Assembly: GCA_949825025.1 (NCBI GenBank)
Contig: OX463788.1
Location: 34,521,078-34,585,077 of the forward strand
Origin: Siphlonurus alternatus
Lineage: Eukaryota; Arthropoda; Insecta; Ephemeroptera; Siphlonuridae
Direction: 5' to 3'
Length of the DNA stretch: 64,000 nucleotides
Position numbers and translations under genes: made by a program. The notes below the pieces were generated by a model. The model worked only from the letters and a program-made list of their open reading frames with translations. It made no database searches and was not told the DNA's origin. Below are positions 39,928-54,189 of this stretch, piece by piece. Each line of letters starts with the position of its first letter. Within the stretch, counting starts at the first letter, position 1.

Positions 39928-42900
39928 CACGGCAACTCATATAGTTTATAGCGACATTTCGGCTGATGGTATGTGATCATGTCACTCATGTAATCAATGG
40001 TAGGCCTGTATTATGCAGTATTTTACACTTTTACAATGTTTTTGTAGTTAAAATAATATAAGTACACCACATAATCAATTTCTTCCCTTTTGAAACCCAT
40101 ACTATCACATATATTGTATAACATACGTCACAATTATAAAAAAAGAGGGTAGGGATTAAATACGAAAGCATAAAGGGAGACTATATAATAGCACAAATGT
40201 TGCAGTTATCCTTTACACAATTAAAAAAAAAAAAAAAATACTTAATGCAAATTAAATTTATATTATAGCATATTTTCTGTATTTATATTAAATTACTTTT
40301 TTTTTAAACAAACTGGAACAAAGTTTGTTCATGGGATGCAACTTATTCCATTCACTGTCTGTCCTAAAAATAAAACTATCACTCGTAAGCAGTTCCTACA
40401 GTTAACACGATTGAAAAAATAAATAAATAAAGAATTGCTCAGCAATTGTTACGAGCAAGACACGTTACTTTGATGTCATGTAACCGTATACTTAATTCAG
40501 CGATTACCAACTATTTAAATTTAAAAACAAAACGTCCATGTTTATTCTATCACTGCAGTACTTTTTATGGTTACTCTCCATTCAAGCTGTAATATACTTA
40601 GGGTATTACGGAGAGAAGGCAAATTTCAGAAGATTAATTTAAATAGCGAGGAGAAAGACAACAAGAAATTAGTAAGTATAGTGACAAGAGTGTTTCATTT
40701 CACATGCATACACCATGTTTTTTTTTTTTTTTTTTTTTAATTTTCCACTCTTAACATTTTTAACATTTTTTTATATATTATATATAGTATTTTATAAATT
40801 TCACTAGTACGAATATATAACTGCATGGTATAATATATTATACTCATTTTAGTCGAAGAAAAACAGATGAGTTTCCTTCGTCGAAATTAGCTATTCTTAA
40901 ATATATAGTCGGGTAAAAATAAAAATGTAAATTTATGTTGTTGTTTTTCCTCCCTACTAAATTATTTGAAAATCAATTCGCAGTTTTTACATAAAGCGTT
41001 TTTCAACTAAACAAGTAACACTACCCACGGAGAACACCTGATTGACAGCAACTACAATTCGGTTAGTTTAAGCTAAGTCTGTAGCGTTCAAACATAAACC
41101 AGGCACCGATCCAAAGTCTATCACACCTTCAATACCCCAAACTTAAATATTTCAACAAGTAAACGTCGGTAGTATCCGCCAAAAAATAAGGTGCAGTTTC
41201 AGACTATTATTTAAGAGAATATAACAAAAACAGGCATGCAGGAACTATAATATTAAGTTTGTTTGTTATACCTTTGAATTAAAATTTATTTTTCGTATTA
41301 TACGTTATAAAGGTAGCAATAACATATTAATATGTGACTAACACAGAGACGTAAATACAAAGACAATTACAAATATGTTGTCTTCTATAAGTAAGCTGCA
41401 GTACTATACACTTCCATTTACTACAGTATTATCTATACACCTTAGATAATACAAATTAATTATGATTAATCAATTATTAAATGTATACTGTATTTAAGAA
41501 TTTCAAACATTTGCTATATATTGTTATATCCATGCATACTGTGCTTTATGTTAATTTTGTGTGTGTATTTTATTTTTAAACATAGCATTAAATTACAGAG
41601 TGACACTTATAAAAAATTTGAGAAAGAAATAAAATGAAATTTATGCGTAATCAAGATATTATTACTATAATATGTCATTTGAGAAGTTTTACTTATAAAC
41701 TGGACATCATCATTACAACATTAACAACTCTAAGCAGTAACGTAATAATTATTATACCTAAAAATGGAAAAAGTTAAGAGGAAGTATGTTAGTAATATTT
41801 TTTTATGTTTTACCTGATTGACTAACTTGTTTTCAAATAAAATAAAAGTTCATGCGACTAAAACAAAAGTATAGATCCATGTAAATAATATTTTTAAAAA
41901 TAGTCATCAATTTTAAATAATATCGTCAGATATCACGAGTAATTATTTTCCTTGCATCATATTAGTTTAACACATACATACAGTTAATGTAACCAAAATA
42001 CACGATTAAAAAATAAATGCTGGCTAGTGGCTAAAAAAAGGGGGCAAATATGTGTCTTGAAATTCTCTTTGAAATGTCGTAGTTTTTATTAGTCTCTAAT
42101 TTTACATTTTGTTATATAGAAGACCAGTTCTGATAGATGTCGGCCGCTTCATAGCTGCGGCAAGGTGCTGGGTTTCGGTGGAAGTAGCGAAGGTGTAGGA
42201 CTGAAAGAGATATTACTATAGATAGATACATAGCGATGATGAGGATGGTGGGTTCGCGCTATCCTCACGTTTCCTTGGTTAACATTAAGGGATGCTTCCG
42301 AGTGCTGACTATATACAGGATTATACACCGACTCCAAATAAGTAAGTCAGTGTTACAAGCTGCTATAGACCCCCCACAGATACAAAGATGTCAAAAACTA
42401 TATAATATATATTTTTACATATTTTAATTCCCATATATATATACCATATAATTTAGCCACGCGGCGACAAAATAATACATATTTTATCTGCTGACGTAAC
42501 CATATATTATATTAAAAAAAAGGTACCAAGTTGTAGGATGAAGCAGGTATGTAATTCAAACGTTGAGAGCGATACTTTTAATTTATATTGTATACAAATT
42601 AAACGTAAATAACAGTTCTTTTTTTTTTTTTTTAATTTTGAACTTTAGAAGATATCCATATTTAAAAATGAATATTTAAAAAAAAAAAAAACATTTAATT
42701 CCAAACACTAACTTGTGTACATATAGAATTATATGGACTGGTGCTGCATTAGATATCTATTATGACGGTGGAAACAACGAAAAATCAGCTGACTTGAAGC
42801 ACCTATCTTCATGATACAATTTAAAAATAATTTTAAAATTTCATTTCCGAATAAGGGAAAATTCATCAAAATAATATTAAGGCGCAGGAAACTTTATGCT

Positions 42901-45214
42901 ACGTACTTGCATGGTAAGTGCAACATTTTTTTTTATAAACTTCAGAGATAATTCATCGTGTTTTAAAACCCTGAGCCTAATTACATTGCGTTACAATTAA
43001 AAGTCGTTGGTAAGTTAAATGTTAATATGATCATTACTGTGTGTGTTTGAAAACTTCGCTTCGAATTTATATATTTATTAATATACATAATATATATATA
43101 TTAAACGACAGTTCGAGAAAACAAGACTTTGTACCAAATAAACAGCAACATAATGTATTTTTTTAATAGTCTACAAGATGTTTTATTAGTGTTTATAAAA
43201 GTAAACGACAAAATACTTTCAAGGATTTTTATAAGGACGCAAAACTCATCTGTCCGGACTGCGGTTCGAGAATAAAACTTTATAGCCGTCGAGGGAGAGG
43301 AGAGTGATATAGCTGCACATGACAGACAGAGCAGCCAACAACTTTGCAAATAAGTCGGCGAATGCTGGCAGCCTGAAGCTTCAATGCCTGTGCTCATGGC
43401 TTACTGGCTAGCTGGTTCATACATATAATATACCATTTATTGACGTCCTAAACCAATGCAAACTGTCTTTGCTTGATGTCTCCTAACAAATATTCTATTT
43501 TTTGCGCATGAGAAAGAAAATGTAAAAAAAGTACAGAAATAAGTCTGTGGTTGCAGAAAATATTCCACAAACAATTGCCGCGCGAGTAAACTTCATCTGC
43601 TCTACATGGGGGTTTACATTATTTCAGACATTCCTTCCTTTCCTATTTTTATGACTTTTTTTTTTTTTTTTTTTACCTTCGCGCAGTATAAATGTAATAT
43701 TATATTTTATTAATAATTTAACTTTTGCTTTTGCTTGTGAAAATTCTTCTTCCGTTTTTTTAAGAATGTTGAAGTATCTATTATATAAATATGTGTATAA
43801 TATTTATAATATACACAATACATATATAATATATTATAAACATCGGTATTAGAAAATGTACATGAATAATTATTCTTTGTCTAAACGAAAAATGTATTTG
43901 AATACTGTAGAAATATTCAAAAAATGTATGATTTTGCATAATAGATTATATTTATTTTTATTATGTAGTTGGCCTAAACTCTAGACAATTCTTTCTTTCT
44001 TTTCTTTTTTTATTCCTTCAGAACGCTCCATATTTTTTAAATATCACGAAAAAACAGTGGAAATTATTTGTTTTTTCATTAATTCATAAATATACAAAAA
44101 ATTAATTAAAGCACATTGAAACTTCTCTCTACTTGTGAAACGACTGAGTCAATATTTCGAAGAATAAAACTGTTACATGAAAATAATATTCAAGATAATT
44201 GCACGTAGTCGCCTCTCATGACTGACCCCATAAATATAATTATGCATGGTATAATATATACATATATAGTTTGAATCTTGATAACGTTAAGTTGTATTTC
44301 CTCGTGTGACAAAAACATGGTTCTTGTAGGTGCCAATTTTTTTTTTATAAGAGGTAATACTTTTTAATATGAGAATAATTATTATTATAACACATAATAA
44401 TATTCATAGGAAATGAACTGAACTGGTTGTATAAATAATATACAAATCCTGGAAGTATAGTATATAATATATATTATACAATGTTAAGGTATAATAAATG
44501 TGTCTGTGTTTGTTTGTAGACGGGCGCATGTAAAATTATTTTTCAAATTAGTTGAGATGAAGTGTGATAAAGTAGGGGGAGGGAGGGAATAAACAATGAA
44601 GTAATTAAGAGAACGGTGGGCGGCTTGGTTGCATGGTTACGGCGACGTCGGTGTCGGCTGCTGCTGTCATATAGGTAGACAGGGAGGAATGTAGGAGCAG
44701 GCAGGCGGGCTACATCTTCTTCACTGAGGAGATGCTTGTCACTGCCTCCTTGTGTCCTGTCCTGTCACTCAGTCCGCTACCTACAGCTACCTAACAGCCT
44801 GATGCAGGGTGGGGTTCAACAACGCCCAATAAGAAACTTTTGATGGGACGACTCTTTTGCATCTAATCAGAGCAGACTTGAGAAGAAAGGAAAATAAAGA
44901 GGATGCAAGTGTTATTATAAACAACTATTATTATACTCTAGATACTGAATCTTTATCAAATATTAAAGTTAACTATCACATACTTTGTTCATCCTATGTT
45001 GTTCAATGCACTTTTTTTTTTAACTATTGTGTTTCACTTAAAACAGGTTACTAATTGCTAAATTTAAAAAAAAAAAAAATCATTATTTAGTTTGCAATAT
45101 CCTGTAGCGTTCTACTCAAATATAAATTTATCATAAGAAAAAAAATCAATTTGTCTACCCGTAGAATTTTTGTCAGTGACAATTAATTTTATTCCGTTAA
45201 AGTATTTAAAAACT
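39928..45214. other. No gene supported
   Basis: 5.3 kb of A+T-rich DNA with scattered A/T runs. A GC-richer patch at 44600-44815 contains CGGCGACGTCGGTGTCGGCT and GCAGGCAGGCGGGC, and might be a promoter or exon. The minus-strand frame at 43101-43397 has a non-acidic start but no recognised domain. Confidence 0.4.
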
Positions 45215-45340
45215 TACCAGAACACGCTGCCATACCTCAGCTCGAAGTGACGAAAAGTCACCTGAGCCAAGGCAGGAAGCGATCCTGGGTCTCCCGAGCG
45301 ATAGGCAGAGATCAAACCACTACGCTACGCTGCTCAGTAT
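45215..45340 (-). mobile_element. tRNA-derived SINE
   Basis: The minus strand starts near 45337 with CTGAGCAGCGTAGCGTAGTG, containing an A box (TAGCGTAGTGG), then CTCGGGAGACCCAGGATCGC TTCC with a B-box-like GGATCGCTTCC about 45 nt downstream. The body continues CAGGTGACTTTTCGTCACTT. Spacing and boxes fit a tRNA-related Pol III promoter. The body is short and may be truncated. Confidence 0.65.
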
Positions 45341-45416
45341 TTCAGGTTATATAATAATAATAATGTTGTGAATTGCACTAATTCTAACATTATACCAATA
45401 GACAATAATTATTTTA

Positions 45417-45752
45417 AAGTTTTGGATTTGAAATTTTCTTTTAAGGATGCCAACCAGGTCTTATTGTTTTGGAAATAACTAGTGATGTATTGCAAGGACA
45501 ACCAATTAGAGAGCAAAATGGAGCCGTTCTGCTTATTCCTCCTAAAGCGAGAACTGAGATGAATAAAAATGGTTTTGTTTTGTTTTTAGGACTGTAAATG
45601 AGTGGAATAAGTTACCTGCTTCTGTCGAACTATGTTCTGAAAAGAAATTTGTTTCTATAGTGAATTGGTTAATTTGTTGCACTATGTCACTATTCAGAGT
45701 GGCTACTGCTCATTATTTCCCGATGGTAGAACTAAAATATAACTAAATATAA
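45417..45752 (+). pseudogene. Decayed jockey/CR1-type LINE C-terminus
   Basis: RTVNEWNKLPASVELCSEKK (45581-45640) is the characteristic region after the RT of jockey/CR1-like elements, and continues to a stop after HYFPMVELKYN. Upstream, KARTEMNKNGFV is in a neighbouring frame. No RT motif remains. Confidence 0.6.
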
Positions 45753-45900
45753 ATAATAGCTAAAATATTTTTACACCTAAAAACAAAGGACTTATACACC
45801 TGCATGATGAAGTAAAAAATAATGACAAGATCTTTTTTTTTTTACATGCTATTTTCCTGTTCAATGTGCTATCTAAAAAAAAAACATGATCGTGTTCAGC

Positions 45901-45901
45901 T

Positions 45902-45972
<71 letters not shown>

Positions 45973-45974
45973 TT
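45901..45974 (+). repeat. (TTTA)n microsatellite
   Basis: About 18 uninterrupted TTTA units. Confidence 0.95.
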
Positions 45975-46214
45975 CATTATTTTTTTTCACCAATAAAATT
46001 TAATAATATGTACCGAAGGTTTGATAATTTTTCTGTGTTTCACCATCTACTAACAGTGTTACTATGTTACTAACAGTGCATCAGTGCATTATTTACCTTT
46101 AGAATACATTTAATTTAGTCAATTTAATTCGAGGTACTATAACTATGGCAAAAGCCTATCAGTTATTAAGCTCACTTTTTTTTTCTTTTTACTGACCAAA
46201 AACCCTATGGCATT

Positions 46215-46357
46215 AGGTCTCTTCGTAAACACACAATCAGATGATAATAAATTATTATATTTTCCTTAAATAACCTATTATACTGTACAGTGTATTATTA
46301 TATAGACGGTTCATCTGATTATTGATTCAGGAAACGATTATGCATTTACGAACAGCT
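46215..46357. mobile_element. Fold-back element family F1, copy 2
   Basis: Starts AGGTCTCTTCGTAAACACAC and ends GCATTTACGAACAGCT, matching the ends at 246-368; inner arms share ACAATCAGATGA and TTCATCTGATTATTG. It abuts the F3 element at 46361. Confidence 0.65.
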
Positions 46358-46360
46358 ATT

Positions 46361-46514
46361 GGGGGCGATTTACGATAGTTATCCAGGTTTTTATCCGCGT
46401 TTAGCTTAACCTCGTTTAACTAGGTGGTTTAACACGTAAAACAGGTATAGTTTAAACGTGGTTAAGCTAAACGTCATGGTTAAAACCTGGCTAACTGCTT
46501 CGTGAATCGCGCTC
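46361..46514. mobile_element. Fold-back element family F3, short copy
   Basis: Left GGGGGCGATTTACGATAGTT, right CTGCTTCGTGAATCGCGCTC, flanked by ATT on both sides. The arms (GTTTAGCTTAACCTCGTTTA and AACGTGGTTAAGCTAAACGT) nearly meet. The family is shared with 32248-32794. Confidence 0.75.
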
Positions 46515-48332
46515 ATTAATTAATATGTAACCGAAGTTGGGTTCAAATAATATAATAACTAATAATAATAATAATATGTGATACTGATAGAAACATAATT
46601 AAATTTCTTGACCTTTGCCATTCAAGACGGGAGAAGATGACCCGATATTTTGCCAAGTCCCAAGTTATTTTTACAGTGGCCGGGTAACAATGGGTCACGT
46701 GGTGATGGTGCTTACTTTACGCCATGGCAGCTTCTCTGTATAGGTATATGCATGTCTCTTAACGCATGTGAGATATATAGCACCCTTTGCCAATACAAAA
46801 GTCAATCTCGACATAGGTTATTTTAATTCTGTTCTTCAAATTCAAGGAACATTTACGTCACTATATAACATAATGTACTGCTTCCATATAATATTATATC
46901 GCAGACCACCAAGAGGCTACCACGAATCATAAATATTATATACATTAAAGTACCCTTGAAAGTGTCATAGTCATATTGAATGCAGCAGATGGCTTGCACG
47001 GTCACCAGACAGTCGCGTCTTGACGCAACAGACGTTCTCTCACTAATCTTAATTCTCAACTCCAGAACAATTACTACAAGACACTCTTACTGCAGTATGT
47101 ACTAAGAGCTAAAAGTTATTCACTTAACAAAATCACAGAATATACAAGACGCATGTGGCAAAGAAGCTTTGGTGATAATTAGTCTGCAATACATCATAGT
47201 AGAACACTACTTTCTCTGCTCACCATTATATAATTTCATTCGACATGAATATATCATAAGGAAAATATTACTAATAGCATTGCAGTGTGAACAATCCAAT
47301 AAAGAATATTGCTATTTTAAAAAATACATATTGCTTTGCTTTAAAATCAATATATTTTATATAGTAACTTTATAAAATTTATTACAAAGTTAGGTATTAT
47401 TTATTTAATACTGACTGCTGGTGTTACTATACTATCAAATTAATTTTATATTCTCTCCGAAGTAACTGGAAATATAAATTTTATGGCTATTTATTTATTT
47501 GTTGTTTGTTCTTTTTGTAATTCAGTTTTGAAACTTTGCAGAGTTTTGCAGTAAAAGTACTGACCTATAATATATGTTTGAAACTGCAACGCTGAAATGC
47601 GAATACGAAGGCCAGAAACACTACATTTCTGGTTACGTAATAGACAAAAAAATGTTGCATTTTTTATTTCATAATTATAAAATATGCATAAAATTATGCT
47701 TTTCTGAATTTTATCATTTTTTTTTTTTTTTTTTTTTTTTTGCAATGCGGGAACTATAATTTAAAAAAATATAATTATTAATATATTAATCATTAATATT
47801 AATATAAAAAAATATTATTAACAGCTTTCACATGCATTAATATTAATGCGATAATTAGATAAATCTTCAAAAAGTTGATACTAACTGTAAGCAAAATATT
47901 AAAGCAACATATTAATATTATAATATGTATTTATATACATTATATATTATATACATAATAACAAAGCACCATTGATTAAAGATGGAACAGTACCCCCTAT
48001 CAAGGTACGACAATCATTGTCAATATGAGATATTATTGCGATTGCGTTGACAATCTGAGGAAAGTATTATATACGTAAGAGAAGAGTCGTTAGGCTAACT
48101 TAGGAGTCATCAAACTAACATGCTAAAATTAATAACTAAAATTAACATTGCCCTTGAATTGACACTTTTATGGGCCTTACTTTAATAAAATATATTTACT
48201 AACAAGCTTGCTATTATATCTGTCACTATTCAGAACAACATTCTATAATAATTGTAATGCAAATAAGGTTGACATTAAATTTTAATGGTAACCATATAAT
48301 TTAGATCCATGGCATCATAAATAATAACGGAG

Positions 48333-48334
<2 letters not shown>

Positions 48335-48424
<90 letters not shown>

Positions 48425-48470
48425 TATTATAAATAATATATATATTATTATATATATATATATATATATA
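48335..48470 (+). repeat. (TA)n array
   Basis: About 41 perfect TA units (to 48417), then interrupted TA repeats to about 48470. Confidence 0.95.
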
Positions 48471-50909
48471 TCTGCTATAAAGGTCAAAATCGCAAATCTG
48501 ACAGACGGATTATAATTCATAATACCAAGGTTGAATAATAATTATTGGTCTCACCAATTTTGTGAATTCAAACTTTTATTAATATTATTCCTACGCATAT
48601 AATATATTGTATGCTTCACGGCATGTATTGTTTATATGTATTTGGGTTTGATTACCATACAAGCATCTGATTAGTAATAATAGTATATTCTATACTATAG
48701 TCAAATCATACTGTCATACAGAGTGACATGAGATATATTTTTTAATAGTTTTGTGCCTTATCTTTTCAATTTAAATTTTAAAATTTTTTTGTCCTTCAGA
48801 AATTTTAGGGTTTCAAGCTCGTGTCTGATTCTGAGTTAACGAAAGTATCAAATTTAAATAAGACCTTCAAGTTAAAATATGAAAACTTTCAAACTATAAT
48901 ACGTACCATATTTTGAATGTTATTAGGAGATGATGACAGTTGCTACAATAAACAAGAATTTTCTCGTTCCAAAACATACTTCATTGTTATTTTTCAGACA
49001 AAAAAGAAATAAAATTTCATAATATGTTTTTTATGGTTGTATTATACAAATAGTTAGTGAAGAAAACTATATAACTGTACGTTATCTCTCAAGTGCGATA
49101 TGTTTATAATTATACATCTTCTTTAATTTGTCCAGTCTCCGTCGCTACCATTTAATCCCTATATGTTTTTTATAAACTTAAAAAATTCATAGGTCGAGTG
49201 ACTGAAACCTCGGGGAAAGGGGGGGGGGAAGGAAGGGGGGTACATTTTATATTGTTATAAAGAATACAAGTGTATTTTCAATTTTTCACTGCTAACAGTA
49301 ATATTGACATTTTAGAACCGGACGTCTTCTCATGTGATTTTTCATTCTTTTATTTTCACTTCACAGATGAACACGATTTTTATTTTTATATATTATAATA
49401 TATTAATAGATTGAAAATCATTGAACTGTGCATTTGTGCGTACCAAAGAAAAGAGTATAATTTTAAAGTAATATTTCAACACCACAAGGGGACTTTTTAC
49501 AATATACCATGCATGACAATCAAAGTATGCAATGATTTACTATAGGATATGTGAATATTGTGCCGCGGGAAAGTAAATTTAATTATACATTACACAGTAA
49601 TGTTATACTTCTAACTAACCACCCAAGCGCGATATCTGTTCATTTTGGAGAACACTAAGTCTTATTAAACAATACACAAATATCTTATTTTTTTATTTTT
49701 TTAATTAAGTGAATATAATTTGAAAATATTTGTTGCAATTTGAAAGAAAAACTGTGTTGGATTTATTTATATTTTATTTTTATCTCTTTTTATCCCTCCA
49801 GTGCAATTGCATTTTACTTAAATTTTGATAATATGGCTTAATTTAATGAGCACACTTTCATCACTTCCATATTACATTAATGTCATGTATGAATTAAATT
49901 TAATTTCAAAAGGTTTTGTCTTTCGTTGAAAACAATACTAAAAAAATAAAAGTAGGTATGTTTTGTAGAAGTTATTCTTAATACTGAATGAAATTTTATG
50001 TACGAGGTTCACGTAAGTACACAAGTTATGTGTAATTGCATTGTGCCAACCACCTTGGGGCTCAGTAACTCTAATTGTGATAGTCTTTTCTACTATAGAA
50101 GCTTGCTGACGGGCCATGTGCACGTGCACTATAGAGCGAGGGGCTGTTGCCTTCAGGGGTACACGATGTGTAATGCACGGTAAGGCTGACCGGCGGTGTC
50201 TTCTCATTGCTCGCACGCGGAAGAAGTGCCAACCAGCAAGTAGTCATGGCACGAGAAGTTAATTTTAGCAGCACGGCCTTCAAGCATTGTCTCAAACACA
50301 AGCGTCTGGGAATTGCAAAAACGGTTATGTGATTTGTGCAGTATTATTTATATAAGATTAATTAATTAAGTTACCAGTATTGAGGCCAAATGATTTTTTG
50401 CTTTTTTTTTCCATTTTAGGTATTATGCATGTAAAATTAATCTACAATCTAATTAATCTATCGTGGAGGAGATGGATGGAATCCATTAAGTATTGCTTGA
50501 ACTTAAGAAAAAGTAGTATATGATCAATGCCGTAAAGATATCAAGCCTTTAAAACAATAATTATTGAAAGTATTATTTATCTGTTACTCGTATGATATTC
50601 TCTCTTATTGCTGTTTGCCTCGTGAAATATAATTATTAATTTATGTATAATTTTTTTGGTATTTTCCTTATTTGATATAGCTGCAGACCTATTTTGACAC
50701 AGGTTTGAGAGTCAATTGTGGCATTGTTTTGTATTATATGGCGAATTAGTGACCATTTAAAATATAATGCAATTAAAATTAGTTATAAAATACATTATTT
50801 TCATGCAACACATTGCAAACCTCTCAAATAATTAATTTTATAACGTTATATCCAAGTCAACTCCTTTTTAATTACTATTATTAAGAACAACAAGCAAAAA
50901 GCAGCGGCA

Positions 50910-51104
50910 TTGATGGCGGAGCGCGCTTATCCAAACCGCAATTGCGTTTTTACAAGGAATTATTACTGTCAGCCCCTATACAATCGGAGTAAAGAAGTTT
51001 TGCACAATTTATGTGTGAAAATTCATGATAAAAGTGCATGTATATCCACTGAACAAAAAGCTAGGTTAAGATCAATAGCTTACTGTAAAGAATATGGATG
51101 TTAA
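50910..51104 (+). CDS. Unrecognised 64-codon frame
   Basis: Starts ATGATGGCGGAGCGC in a favourable context. It encodes a basic, Cys-bearing peptide with NRNCVFTRNYYCQPLYNRSK and LCVKIHDKS, six Cys in all, then stops. Composition is less A+T-biased than its surroundings. It may be the surviving start of a transposon ORF or a chance frame. I do not recognise a family. Confidence 0.2.
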   Translation: MMAERAYPNRNCVFTRNYYCQPLYNRSKEVLHNLCVKIHDKSACISTEQKARLRSIAYCKEYGC

Positions 51105-53719
51105 CTTTTTTGTTTTATTTTATTTTTGTTTTTTAATGTGTACACTTCGGAAAGCAAGAAATCTGCTCTGGTTGTCAGTCTTTATAACATGAAAGCTTGT
51201 AGCGATCGTTTTGGCAAATTTAAAATTTTTTACGATCGCTCGACTGTTCTTCTTACCTCTCCCAAACTTGCAAATCTGCATCTCTTGGAGCTGCAGTTCA
51301 GCAGATGCGGTTTATTTCAAAATCCACATAAGTACAAATACAATAAAAATATTATCGTTTCATTTACATTGCATCATCTCTAAATATCTGTAGAGCTGCA
51401 TTTATATAGATTTCAGATTTTGGCGAACCATCAATCCTGAGTCCCGAAGGATATAATTATGAATTATGACGTATGCATCCGTTCGGATTTTAGACTCAAT
51501 TTTTTGAAATTTATAATAAAAACAGCATAATTATAAAGTACACTTCATTCAAATAAAAATGTCTGATCCGGCTATGTTAAAGTATAGTCGGATAGGACAT
51601 TTATCATTTATACATGAATGGAGTGTACAATAAAATCCTCGAGGTTTGCTAGTCTGATGCTCTGCATCGTTACATCAGTTTAAGCATTATATAATTATTT
51701 TCTGTCCCGGCAAGCAAATAAGAACTTTTTGATAAATTTGATATTTAAAATATAATGTATTTTTTCATATGTATGATAGTTTTGCATGTATTTTTATTTT
51801 ACCAATGGGGAATTCTCCTACATTTATTTTAATTTTTTTTCAGATGCTCTATGCCTTGAAACTAAATGTCCCAAAACAAAAAAGTTTCAATTTTCAAAAT
51901 TGGAGACATGGGAAATTTTTAAAAATCTTCCTTCTTTTGAATTTAGCGCCAAAACGTGACGTAGAAACTGCCTAGCAGGCGAAATTTTCCTGCAATAAAT
52001 TTATATTTTCGATTATCACTCTTAAAGTAAACTGATATTAGAGACAAAACTATTGATATTAGGGTAGAAAAATCCGCTGATTTCGATCGTGTTACTAAAA
52101 TTTATAGCCAATCACTACTTGACGCTCAAACTATGATATCAGGCAGTTGTTGTGTGTTAACTAGGGAGTTTCTACGTCACAATTTTCAGGTTTGCACGCG
52201 GGTTGCATACTTTGCCCCTATTCTAATAATCCCTTCAGAGTCCCCAAATTTGAGTTAAAAAAGTTGAAACTTAAGTCAAACTTATTGTTAATATGTACCC
52301 TATCATAATATAGTAGTTAAATTAAAATTTGAGTTGTAAGAGAATTCCCCATTTCTTGCCAAGTTCAATTGACGTAAGTGTGTCAGTAGTTATAGGGAAG
52401 CTAGAGTATACTGGCCGCCTGCAATGTTATGTTTTCTGGCTACGATCTTATAGCTCGCACATGCACTGGTCCCTAGCTGGCTCATTCAGTCATAGAGACG
52501 GTACTATTTCTTTCATTGAGAAGAAAAATCTGCTAGCTGGCCTTGACCTTGTAAGCTAATGATCAAGTTAGTGATGATATATAGGACAGTAAACCCATAA
52601 CTAGCTGCTACTTACCAAAATATATCGTCTGTATTTTCAATGTTTCCTATAGGTTAAATCAAAGACGGTTCACCGCGATCTATATTTCTTTCCCTTAGAC
52701 TATCTTACCGCCCAACGATTTAGAATAATAATAATATTTAAAAAAAAAAAAAAAAACAACTTTGGAACAATACGCTACAAAGTGAGTTACAGCTATAAGA
52801 TTTTATCGTTTATATACTGTATAAACGATAACAAAAGAATACTTTTTTTGAACTATATTTTATTTTGTGCATGTTCTATAGTTGTATATTATGTTTTACA
52901 ATGATATTCACGAAATGTTAAAGGTGACGTCAATGTAATAAAATGTTATATTACATCGCCGAACATGTATGTACGCGCAATACAATGAAACTATATTAAG
53001 ACATAAATAATTGATATTCATGCATGACCGTATAGAACATTCTTCCTCGATGTGCAGGCGACCACACAGTCGCTACTTTATAAGAATAATAAACAATAGA
53101 AAATACACAATAAATTAGAATACATCACAAAATAGCAACATAAAATTACAACAGCAATAACACTCATAATATATTATACAAATTTAGAGCTAAATAAGAA
53201 CAGCAAGAAAGCATAATTGTATAACATAGAAAGCGTCATGACGAAGATTTTTAAATATTATACATTCTACTGCATGGTATATACAATGTAATATGCATCA
53301 TATAGTATGCACGTATTAGAGAAGTAATCTCGCATGCGAATGTCAAGACCAGAAGAGCAATTGTGAGCAAGAGCCGTGTGAAATGAATTTAAAAGCTTCA
53401 AAAGATCGTTCACGCAGATTCACTTTTTTTTTATGAAATTTCCTTGAAAACACTTTTTTTTTTATCACCTGACCTCACGAAAGATCGATTATTAAGAATG
53501 GTTACAGTAAACTTACATTGATGAAGTGATTTTAAATCAATTTTAAATCAAAATTACGCAAAAAAAAAATAGAGGAAGAGAAGAGAGAGAGAGGATTATA
53601 TCATTGAGCTTTAATGCATGGACCACCAACCAGCAGCATCCTCACGCACGCAATATAATTATGTTTCACCTAGCAATCATAAACTGCAGCAGCCTGCCTG
53701 CAGAGTAAGAGTATAGTAA

Positions 53720-53930
53720 AGGTGGATTCACATGGCGATTTTTACCATGCGACGCGACGCGAATAATGCGCACTTGCTGTAACATCCATTGGCGGCCATA
53801 TTGGGCGATTAAAAGAAAATGAGCATCGTAATTAACGCGATTACAGGCGAATTCGCTCGCCGCATAGGATTTCACAGCTTGTGTGACAAAATCACGTCGC
53901 ATCGCCGCTGTCGCCATCTGAATCCGCCTT
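53720..53930. mobile_element. PIF/Harbinger-like MITE with TAA duplication
   Basis: Termini AGGTGGATTCACATGGCGAT ... GTCGCCATCTGAATCCGCCTT, flanked by TAA at 53717-53719 and 53931-53933. 211 bp, no ORF, CpG-richer than its surroundings. A 3-bp TWA duplication with GG-G-ATTCA ends fits PIF/Harbinger (inference). Confidence 0.8.
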
Positions 53931-54189
53931 TAACTGGACGCAAGATAATGGTGAAAAAATGTTTGATGAATATATAATAAAATTTTAATACGTGCTATTC
54001 ATATATACACATTTCCCATATAAACGTAAGAAAATAAATCGTAACCAATAAGAAAGAAATGGTACACACCCAGTTTAAAATATAAAAGAAAACAAATACA
54101 CAATTATCTACATAGAGGTGTAGCATTTTATACTTAAAAAAAATAATTAAACAATATAAGAGAAGCACAAGAAATAATTATAAATTTGT

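Larger units (their letters stand above)
46518..53716. other. No gene supported; simple repeats
   Basis: 7.2 kb of A+T-rich DNA. Contains a T-run (47717-47741), a large (TA)n array (48335-48470), a G-run near 49219 and a CpG-bearing patch at 50105-50300. Frames across that patch lack recognised domains. A 64-codon frame at 50910 is listed separately. Confidence 0.45.

Noticed and set aside
45822..46073. 83-codon frame rich in LFIY repeats
   Set aside because: It is the translation of the (TTTA)n array.
48275..48520. 81-codon frame rich in IY repeats
   Set aside because: It is the translation of the (TA)n array.
50071..50301. Minus-strand frame with a basic, acid-poor start (MCLRQCLKAVLLKLTSRAM) as the missing MICU3 presequence exon
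   Set aside because: No phase-0 splice donor at a suitable place, no similarity to known MICU N-termini, and 26 kb from exon A. Not supportable.
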